From assembly GCA_017379255.1 (NCBI GenBank), contig JAFNWZ010000190.1, positions 1-6,163 of the forward strand: a stretch of DNA of 6,163 nucleotides, read 5' to 3'. Of this stretch, positions 1 through 6,163 are shown in pieces. Source of the DNA: Akkermansia sp. GTDB taxonomy: Bacteria > Verrucomicrobiota > Verrucomicrobiia > Verrucomicrobiales > Akkermansiaceae. Position 1 is the stretch's first letter. Each line of letters begins with the position of its first letter. The notes under the pieces were generated by a model that was not told the DNA's origin, ran no database searches, and was given only the letters and a program-made list of their open reading frames with translations. The position numbers and the translations under genes were made by a program.

Positions 1-3000
1 GCTTCACCTCGCCATCTTCCTCTGTCTCCAATTCCAGAGCGTAGGTCGTGTTATAACGACCGGCGCCATTGTCGTAGGAGGAGATTTCGAGGTAGTAATC
101 ACCAGCCAGCAAGGAAAGTTCCTGGTCAAGGCCCCGGTTGGCTCGCACCGTCGTAGACATGAGCTGCGAATACGAGCCGTCCTCCAGGACGCTGAAGAGC
201 TTAACCTTGGCATGATTCTCCAGCTCGCTGAGGCAGAGGCTGAGCGTACCTTCCTGGCTGAAGTTGAACTTGTAATAGTCAAGCGCATCACCAGAGCCCA
301 CCCAGCTGTTGATAACGGCATCCTGCGAGACCACAAGCTCAAGTTCCGTTGCGGTTTCCTTGGTGTTATTATCAGTGAGCGGGCTATCGCTTGCCAGTTC
401 CAGACGAGTGATTTCGCCATTGATTTCCTTTTCCATCTGCACGGTGTACGCCGTGTTGTGGTTGCCGGCACCTTCATCGTACGAGGCAATTTCGAAATAA
501 TAGCGGCCCTGCTCCAGCTCAGCAGTCAGGTTCAGCCCCCTGTTGGGACGCACCGTCGTGGTCTTGATGTTGCTGTAACGGCCATCACCCAGGTCGTAGT
601 ACAGCTTCACCGTCACGATTTTCTCCAATCCACTGAGGCGCAGCGTGAAATTGCACGCCTCATCCAGATCGAAGTAGTAGACATCGCGGGCATCGCCCGA
701 GCCGACCCAGCTGGAGATGCAGGCATCACCGCTGACAGCAGACACCAGCTGCGAGGCTTTGGCCTTGGTGTTGTTATCCGTAATCAGGATATCCTTATCC
801 ATGGTTCCCTTAACCGTAAGCTCGTAGGAAGAACCATAGCCACCCTCTTCTGTGCTGATGCGGATGTAGCAGGTTTCTGCAGCCTCCAGGCGCACGCCGT
901 TAATGGCATTCATGAGGTCGCCGGGGGATACCAGCTTCTCCTGTACCACAACGAACTCACCGTCGGCATCCAGCGTACCCACACTCAGCCACAGGGCAGA
1001 ATCCAGGTCTCCGGTAGCCACCGAGAACTTGTAGGTACCGGCAGATTCAGCGGTCACGGTGTAGTAATCCTGCTTATCGCCAGTGCCCACCCAGCCAGTG
1101 ATGGAGCTCTTGGTTTCATCGCTACCCTCTGCGGGCGGAGCCATGGTGATAATGTCGGCTTCTGCGGTAGAATCATTGGCATCCTCAGGCTTGGTAAAGG
1201 CCGAGAGGCTGGTGTAGTCACCCAGCAGATGCCCATTGAGGCGGCTGCCACTCTGGGCAATCTGGTAATAGCCCTTGGTCACGTTGTACACCAGTGCCAG
1301 CGTGACAGCGCAATCCACACCATCGTCCGAATCCGTTACAGTGATGCTGGTGAGGCGTCCGCTGGCATCCGTCGCAAAGCCCCACAGCGTCAGCGCGTGG
1401 CCACCCACCAGGGTAGTGCCGCTCAGGCTGCTGTAAAGGCCCAGGCTCAGGATGCCACCATCGGCAAACACACCGGCCCAATCCTGCGCCAGCTGCGTGG
1501 CGTTCACGCCAGTCAGGCTTACCTCACGCACCAGGGCAGACGTGGCGGCGGCATCGTAATGCGGGGCGTAGTATGCCCCATCTGCGCCAGAACCTTCATA
1601 ATGGCTGCTGTAGTAGCTGTTATAAGAGGCATTTTCGCTCTTACCGCTGATCCACCAGGTCAGGCCATATTCCTCACGGCCGCTCACATTGGCCCAGTTA
1701 TCCACGAAGCTGCCGTAGATGGCGTCTGCCGTGCCGGGAACAGCGCTGGAGCTGAAATCGCTCACGCCGTACTGCTCCTGCCACCAGGCCAGCATGTTGG
1801 CCACACTGGCAGCCCAGCAGAGCTGGCTGTCACCGGAGCCCGTCTTATCAGCATCGCTGAAGCCGCCCAGCAGCTGTTCACCAGAGGTGACCAGCCCTGC
1901 GGCCCAGTAACGGCCGGCGGTATCTTCAGGCAGCACGATTTCCTCAATCTCGAACGCCTCTGCAGCAGAACTCCACTCACTGGCATTGCCAGCGCCATCC
2001 ACCGCGCGCACCTGCCAGTACCAGGCCCCCACGGCCAGACCGGAAAGGTTCAGCGTGGCTTCAGCCGAGGTAATGATGGTAGAGGCGCTGAAATCGCCGG
2101 AGTTGCTGTAGCGCACTTCATAGCGCACACCGCTGGCGTCTTCCTGGGCACCCCAGGCCAGCACCACTGCACCGTTGCGCACCGTGGCGGTAAGCTCAGC
2201 CGGGGCTCCCGGAGCCACGGTATCCACCGTGAAGGAACCGCCGCTGACCACAGGCTTGGAGGAATCCTTAATGCTGACGCGCCAGAAGAAGCTACCCTCC
2301 GCCAGGTCAGCCAGCGTGAGGCTGGTAGCCGTCACCTCGTGCACCACAGCACCGGCAAAGCCGGCATTATCTGCCACTTCCACCACATAGCAGAGCTCAC
2401 CGGAGGCATGCTCCACCACCCAGGCAAGCGTAGCAGTCTTGCCCTGCACGCTCGTGCTTGTAGTGCTGATAGCCGCGTCGGCCGTCACCTCGAAGAGCGA
2501 ACCCCAGGTACCGGTGGCAGCGCTGCCGTACACCACATACACCTCACCGGTGCTGCCACCCACAATGATATCGGTGGTACCATCGGCATTCATATCTGCC
2601 ACGGTGACGCGGCTGCGCTCCCAGTTGATTCCGGGCAGCGACCAGCTGCTCACCTTCTGGTAGCCCTGCTCCGTGCCGTAGAACAGAGTCAGGCTTCCAT
2701 CGCCAGCGCCGAGAATGAGGTCGGCTACGGAGTCTCCATTCACATCGGCAAAGACGGGGGCGGCGCGGCCCGGCACTTCAATACCAGCCACCACCTCCGG
2801 CGTGGCAAAGCTCAGTGCGCCGGTAGCGGCATCCTGTGAGCCAAGACCCACCATCAGGCTGCCGTTGCCCGTGCCGATGATGATATCGGTCACGCCATCG
2901 CCATTCCAATCATGGAAGGCCGGGTATGCGCGGCTGCCAGCCACAGAGGAATCGAAGAGTACGGAAGCTTCGCCGAAGCGGCCATCGGACTGCCCGGCAT

Positions 3001-6000
3001 AGTACTGCACCATGCCGTTGCTCAGACCAGCCACAAGGTCAGCCACGCCATCTCCAGTGATATCCTGGAGCGCCACCACGATACCCTGGCAACCACTGGC
3101 GCTCACGCTCAGGTCGCTGCCATTGCTCTGCAGGTAGGAGTAATTGGAGAACCCGCCGCTGCCATTGTTCAGATAGAGGCGCACCTTGCCCTCGCTGCCC
3201 AGCTTCTCGCCCACAAGCAGGTCCACATAGCCATCGCCATTCCAATCCACCGCATACGGTGCGCTGTAAGCAGCACCGGCAGCGCCCAGAAGCAGAGCAT
3301 CGCCCTTGTAGCTCACAATCGACGTCTCAGCCGTGCTGCCGTTACCCACCAGCGGAGAACCATTGGCAGCCGTCAGCAGAGCCGGATCAACAACCACAGC
3401 ATAACTGCCGCCGGCAAGGCTCAGCTCACCGCTCCAGGTGAGGGTCTTATCTGCCCAGGCAAAGCCGCCGGAGGGCAGCTCCACCACGCTGCCGTCTGCC
3501 TGGTTCACCAGGCGCACAGCATCCTGCAGCAAACCACTGGCCTGCAGCGCTTCGTAGTTGATACCTGCACTGAAGCTGAGGCTCAGGCCCGTGAGCTTCT
3601 CGGTGCCGGCGGTAATCTCGCAGTTGGTGATGCGGACTTCCGTCACCGGGTCATAGGTGAAGCTCTGCGTGTAGCTGCCCTGCCCGGCAAGCCCGGAGGC
3701 GGCCTTGTTCAGCTGGCTCAGGTCAATGCTCAGCGCATAGCTGCCCACAGTATCGCCCAGGCCGCGCAGGCCGCTGAGGTTCCACTGCGTATCGCTCACC
3801 TTGGTCAGCGTGCAGCCGGCAAGCGGGAGACTCACGCCATTCACACTCAGGCTCAGCGCCTCAAGCGGCAGCTCTGCAATAGCTGCGCTGAAGGTGATGG
3901 TCACGCTATCCGGCACTTCCTTGTACTTTTCAGCAAGGTCAGTTTCTGCGGTCAGCACCACCATATCCACCAGCACATTGTAGCTATTGGTCGTAGCGTT
4001 GCCAGCGGCATCCGTTGTCACCACAGTGAGCACGCGGGAACCACCGTTGAGCAGCGTCACCTTCTGCGAAAGCTCCGTGCCGGAAACAACACCGCTCCAC
4101 AGCAGCGTACCCATGCCGCCCGTCGTCACAGACTTATCATAGATGCTCACCGTCAGCCCGCTCTCAGGCAGCGTGGCGCCGATGGTTACGGAGGATGCAG
4201 CCACGATAAGGGATTCCTTACCGTTGAGGGTGATGCCGCCCAGCTCTGCCGGGGCAATGGTATCCACCGTCCAGTCTGTAGCATAAGCGCCTTCGCCCAG
4301 GTTGCCATAGATGTCTTCCACACCGCTCATGTCCATGGTCAGCTGCCAGGCGCCATCCGGCATAGCAGCAGCCTTGCCGGCAGGCACAGCCTTGCTGATA
4401 CCCTTCACCACAACCTTGGTCGGGTCATTGGCATCAATGGTGTAGCGCAGCTCGCTGCTGGTGTAGACCTCGCCATTGCAGGTCAGCGTCAGCTTGCTGA
4501 TATCGAAGCTGCTCACCGCATGGCTGAAATGCAGCGTAATCGTGTCGATTTCCTGCACAATCTGCTCTGCCTTCTCGAAAGTGCTGCGCAGCACGGTGGG
4601 CGGCGTTTCATACAGCCCCCAGATAACCGGGGTCACGCCAATACCTGCGTTGCCATTCGCATCATATACCTTTTCGGCATCAATGGAAACGCGGTATGAA
4701 CCATCGCCGCAGCCCTGCAGCCCGGCCAGGCCACTGATGCGGAAATTGGTGGTGCTCAGGCGTTCCAGGGTCAGGCCACTCAGGTCACTGATGGTCGTGA
4801 CACTTCCATCTGCCGAGATATACTCAATCGTCAGCGCATCCATGGTGAACGTTGCCACAGGTTCCGTGAAGGAGATTGCCAGCTCATTCACACGGGTGTT
4901 CTGCTTGCGGTTAATATGGCCATCCACCAGTTCAACACCCACCTTGCGGATTGCGTGTGTCCACATCAACTGGCGGCCGGAGCCATCCCCGGCATTGCCG
5001 TAGATGTCTTCCACTCCAGTGTTCAGCACCTTAAGCACATACAGACCATCCTGCTGAGTGAACTGCGCAAGGTTCGTCAGGGTCAGGCTTAAACCATCTG
5101 CAGCCCATTCCCAGGTAAGCCCGGTAAGGTCGATGTATTCATTCTGGCACTTCAGGGTGATGTTTTCCGCCTTGAATGTAGACACGTTCACAGCCTCATC
5201 AAAGGTTATAGTAAGGGAATCCACCGCTTCTCGCACCGCAGATTTATCCTCCACACCCGTAATAGATGCAACACCGGGAGCCTTCTCATCCACCGAGCTG
5301 TATGTCACCGTAAAGTCCACATAGCCGGAGGCTTCAAACTCCGCCACCCAGTGCAGGCGATCGACATAGGTTGCAGTTCCATCTGCAGCAAAGATGCGGT
5401 CTGTCTGCCAGAACATGCTGGAATCAAGTTCTACCCCACCCACGGAAATACTCTCAATGCGCCAGTTGCCTTTACCAGGGTCATTGATGCGGAAGTAGTT
5501 CCAGCCCTTGGCTGCATACATGGAAAGCGTAATCGTCGCATTCCCCATACCCAGGGAGCCGGTTACATTATGAATACCGGTAACTCCATTAACTGCAGCA
5601 TATGAACCATCGCCAAAGTACATACCGTCTGCCATATCAGATGCGGCATCATCATTGACCAGGAAATCCACTTTTCCGTCTCCATCCGCATTCATGCTCC
5701 GCGTGAGCATGTGGGTATTGACGCTTTCGATGAGAGAGACATCCGTATCTGAACTCTTAACCACATAGGATGTCTGGCCCAGAGAATCAATACGAGTGAA
5801 GCGACCCTCATAATCCGAGAACTTGCCCTGCATGTTCGTCTGGAAATACCAGATGGCCGTACTAGTACTGAATCCCTCCAGATTACCAAAGTTAAGAGTA
5901 GTTCCACTCTGCTGCAAGCTTCCGCCATTCAGCGAGGAGCCCTTCATCATTAATTCCAAGGCAAGGCCCTGACTATTATCCAGGAACTCAGGATGGAAAT

Positions 6001-6163
6001 CAGTCAAAGTGAAATTCTTGGCAACTCCCATTCCATTATTTTTCACAATAAGACCGATCTCTGTATTCTGCGCTGCCTCAACCACATCGGTATGCGGGTC
6101 ATCAGAATAGACATCTTCTGTGAGGAAATAGTGCAGCTCCAAGCTGGGTGAGGGATTCACAAC
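1..6163 (-). CDS. Giant modular secreted/surface protein with IdeS-like (C66) cysteine peptidase domain, partial at both ends
   Basis: The minus strand is open from base 6163 to base 2 (2,054 codons, no stop), and the reading continues past both edges. Start, signal peptide, anchor and stop are therefore unseen. Domain order by window residue number: CARDB-like beta-sandwich (1-155), beta-rich domain with DxDG calcium loop (156-293), about six Ig-like units (294-952), five FG-GAP/VCBS blades (953-1226), two FN3-like domains (1229-1408), an IdeS/Mac-like cysteine peptidase (1413-1660), and three PPC-like domains (1661-2054 onward). No transmembrane helix or coiled coil is visible. The modules are all typical of exported proteins, so the protein is inferred to act outside the cell as an adhesin-like scaffold carrying a protease. 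The peptidase domain retains its Cys, His and Asp residues. Codon use is GC-rich except near the 5' end. The secretion route cannot be told from this slice. The reading frame is essentially certain; the substrate is unknown. Confidence 0.96.
2..799 (-). repeat. Tandem duplication of the second and third PPC units, period 405 bp (135 residues)
   Basis: The unit starting TDNNTK occurs at residues 1795 and 1930, exactly 135 residues (405 bp) apart. The two copies align along their length without obvious large gaps: DNNTK, then SWVGSGDA, then TTTVRPNRGLN against STTVRANRGLD, then YYFEIASYDEGAG against YYLEISSYDNGAG. About half of the residues look identical by eye. The first PPC unit (residues 1661-1788) is more divergent and lacks the DNNTK opening, which indicates a later duplication of units two and three. 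Confidence 0.8.
2..1183 (-). other. Three PPC-like (bacterial pre-peptidase C-terminal) domains, last one cut by window edge (residues 1661-2054)
   Basis: Units are about 1661-1788, 1789-1917 and 1918-2054. Each carries the PPC core 'W-V-G-x-G-D-x-x-D-x-Y': ITGWVGTGDKQDYYTV (W1691), SSWVGSGDARDVYYFDL (W1819) and NSWVGSGDALDYYKFNF (W1954). A strand near the end follows, such as YYFEIASYD or YYLEISSYD. PPC domains typically follow the catalytic domain in secreted peptidases, are often trimmed on maturation, and can bind matrix components or assist export. Their position directly after the C66-like domain fits that pattern. The final unit ends in ALELETEEDGEVK at the window edge, and the protein continues beyond. 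Confidence 0.85.
1184..1927 (-). other. IdeS/Mac-like cysteine peptidase domain (MEROPS C66 type; residues 1413-1660)
   Basis: The nucleophile region reads SQLCWAASVANMLAWW, with C1449 at bases 1817-1819. It resembles the LLCGAATAGNMLHWW block of streptococcal IdeS, recalled from memory. K1440 lies nine residues upstream in a DADKTG context, near the place of IdeS K84 (oxyanion hole, ten residues before C94). The histidine region GGHALTLWGFATDASG (H1589, bases 1397-1399) and the acidic region SITVTDSDDG (D1611 and D1613; D1611 at 1331-1333) match IdeS H262, D284 and D286, with identical His-to-Asp spacing of 22. Cys-to-His is 140 residues here against 168 in IdeS, so the middle is shorter. 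The tail LNGHLLGDYTSLSAF resembles the closing part of the IdeS fold. IdeS cleaves the IgG hinge. Here only the fold and active site are supported; the substrate is unknown. A second cysteine, C1618, is present. Confidence 0.88.
1940..2479 (-). other. Two fibronectin type III-like domains (residues 1229-1408)
   Basis: Domain 1 (about 1229-1318) reads ATLAWVVEHASGELCYVVEV, then SLTLADLAEGSFFWRVSIKD. Domain 2 (about 1319-1408) reads VVLAWGAQEDASGVRYEVRY, then LNLSGLAVGAWYWQVRAVDG. The paired pattern of 'x-L-x-W' in strand B, 'Y-x-V-x-x' in strand C and 'L-x-x-L-x-x-G-x-[YF]-x-W-x-V' toward strand F is typical of FN3 domains in bacterial secreted enzymes. The two are joined by a TVDTVAPGAP linker and lead straight into the cysteine peptidase domain. 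Their usual role is as spacer or binding modules next to catalytic domains. Confidence 0.85.
2486..3307 (-). other. FG-GAP/VCBS calcium-binding repeat block, probable beta-propeller (residues 953-1226)
   Basis: Five Asp/Asn-rich loops are visible, each followed by a short hydrophobic strand and Gly: DWNGDGYVDLLVG (from residue 973), DITGDGVADLVAG (1034), DWNGDGVTDIIIG (1085), DVNGDSVADLILG (1140) and DMNADGTTDIIVG (1190). Spacing is 50-61 residues, matching one propeller blade per repeat. This is the FG-GAP/VCBS signature known from integrin alpha chains and many bacterial surface proteins, where the loop Asp/Asn residues bind calcium. Only five clear loops are seen, so the block may be a short propeller or have degenerate extra blades. 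It sits directly between the Ig-like stalk and the FN3 pair. It may serve in adhesion or as a rigid spacer. Confidence 0.9.
3308..5284 (-). other. Array of about six Ig-like domains, several SbsA/Big_5 type (residues 294-952)
   Basis: Approximate units are residues 294-405, 406-521, 522-638, 639-737, 738-839 and 840-952. Units 1, 2, 3 and 5 carry the Big_5/SbsA pattern. An opening strand reads like SLTITFDEAV, LAISFTEPV, TITLHFSHAV or SVTITFSAAI. A central 'L-x-x-L/T-x-x-L-x-G-L' strand follows. In units 1-3 the end is marked by GVEDIYGNAG, KVYDANGNAG or GVEDIYGNLG. Unit 4 looks like a classical bacterial Ig-like domain ending in TTDAAGNATTNSYNV. Unit 6 is more divergent (LSLSFSAG, then GGSYAVVVDPALL). 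Such arrays act as stalks that hold functional heads away from the cell. Unit borders were set by eye and could be off by 10-15 residues. Confidence 0.8.
5285..5698 (-). other. Beta-rich domain beginning with a DxDG-type calcium loop (residues 156-293)
   Basis: The domain opens with MNADGDGKVDFLVNDD (residues 157-170), an Asp/Asn-rich loop of the N-x-D-x-D-G type found in VCBS/FG-GAP and dockerin-like calcium sites. About 115 residues of alternating hydrophobic and polar sequence follow (GWNYFRINDPGKGNWRIESI and the strand GYVDFTVTY), ending at an EKAPG linker that introduces the first Ig-like unit. A structural, non-catalytic role is likely. I do not recognise the family. A carbohydrate-binding or other beta-sandwich fold is possible but unsupported. 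Confidence 0.4.
5699..6163 (-). other. CARDB-like beta-sandwich region (residues 1-155)
   Basis: This most N-terminal visible stretch is a beta-rich segment, cut by the window edge. It contains an EIGLIVKNNGMGVAKNFTL block (near residues 35-53), which resembles the 'V-x-N-x-G-x-G-x-A-x-N' strand pattern of CARDB and related cell-adhesion domains of bacterial surface proteins. It then has a NFGNLEGFSTSTAIWYF block and a SLIESVNTHMLTRSM block. I recall similar segments ahead of Ig-like arrays in other giant bacterial surface proteins, but I cannot name a Pfam family with certainty. No catalytic motif is seen. The DNA here is clearly richer in A and T than the rest of the gene. Confidence 0.5.

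Noticed and set aside
4..489. Minus-strand 161-codon open frame and other short minus-strand frames
   Set aside because: Out of frame with the domain-bearing reading. Translations are Arg/Ser-rich and lack any recognised pattern.
212..2839. 875-codon plus-strand open frame
   Set aside because: It is codon-on-codon antisense to the minus-strand gene. Its translation has low-complexity, His/Ala/Gly/Arg-rich composition and no recognisable domain, while the minus strand gives clear PPC, peptidase, FN3 and FG-GAP motifs.
3248..3301. Possible membrane segment (DALLLGAAGAAYSAPYAV, residues 955-972)
   Set aside because: Too short and polar for a transmembrane helix. It leads directly into the first FG-GAP loop and fits the first strands of that block.
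2912..4699. 595-codon plus-strand open frame
   Set aside because: Same antisense register. It is explained by avoidance of TTA, CTA and TCA codons in the real gene. Its translation is His/Gln/Ala-rich with no family motif.
4476..5324. Shorter plus-strand open frames (4476-5003 and 5058-5324)
   Set aside because: Ser/Thr/Val-rich shadows of the Ig-like array in another frame, with no supporting motif or ribosome binding site context.
5693..5695. Internal ATG codons near the 5' side as a gene start
   Set aside because: The frame is open to the window edge upstream, the domain pattern is continuous, and no signal peptide follows any internal Met, so the real start lies outside the window.
1..6163. 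Promoters, terminators, RNA genes, CRISPR arrays or mobile elements
   Set aside because: The window is coding throughout. No hairpin-plus-T-run, tRNA/rRNA-like segment, regularly spaced short direct repeats or transposase signature was found; the only repeats are in-frame protein-domain repeats.

Overview
The whole window lies inside one very large protein-coding gene on the minus strand. Reading the reverse complement from base 6163 down to base 2 gives 2,054 codons without a stop. Neither the true start nor the stop codon is in the window, so this is an internal slice of a protein longer than 2,054 residues. No intergenic sequence, RNA gene, mobile element, CRISPR array, promoter or terminator was found. 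Residue numbers below are counted from base 6163 of the window, not from the real N-terminus.

The protein is a mosaic of extracellular modules. In N- to C-terminal order (high to low coordinates) these are: a CARDB-like beta-sandwich region with a DxDG-type calcium loop and a second beta-rich domain (6163-5285); about six Ig-like units, several of the SbsA/Big_5 type (5284-3308); an FG-GAP/VCBS beta-propeller-like block with five Asp/Asn-rich calcium loops (3307-2486); two fibronectin type III-like domains (2479-1940); a cysteine peptidase domain resembling IdeS/Mac (MEROPS family C66), the streptococcal immunoglobulin G-cleaving enzyme (1927-1184); and three PPC-like (bacterial pre-peptidase C-terminal) domains, the last running off the window edge (1183-2).

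The peptidase domain is the most notable element. It keeps the nucleophile block (C1449 in a QLCWAAS context followed by NMLAWW), a lysine nine residues before the cysteine, and a GHALTLWG block followed by VTDSDD. The 22-residue His-to-Asp spacing equals that of IdeS (H262 to D284). The likely picture is a secreted or surface-exposed giant protein that combines adhesive, calcium-stabilised modules with a proteolytic head that may cleave a host protein, possibly an immunoglobulin. That target is inference only.

The organism is a bacterium. Codons are rich in G and C (CTG, GGC, GTG, GCC, ACC) over most of the gene, and GC is lower toward the 5' end. Giant PPC, FG-GAP and Ig-like mosaics of this kind are familiar from gut- or host-associated Gram-negative lineages such as Verrucomicrobiota and Lentisphaerota. 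That placement is a weak guess, because no taxonomic marker gene is present.
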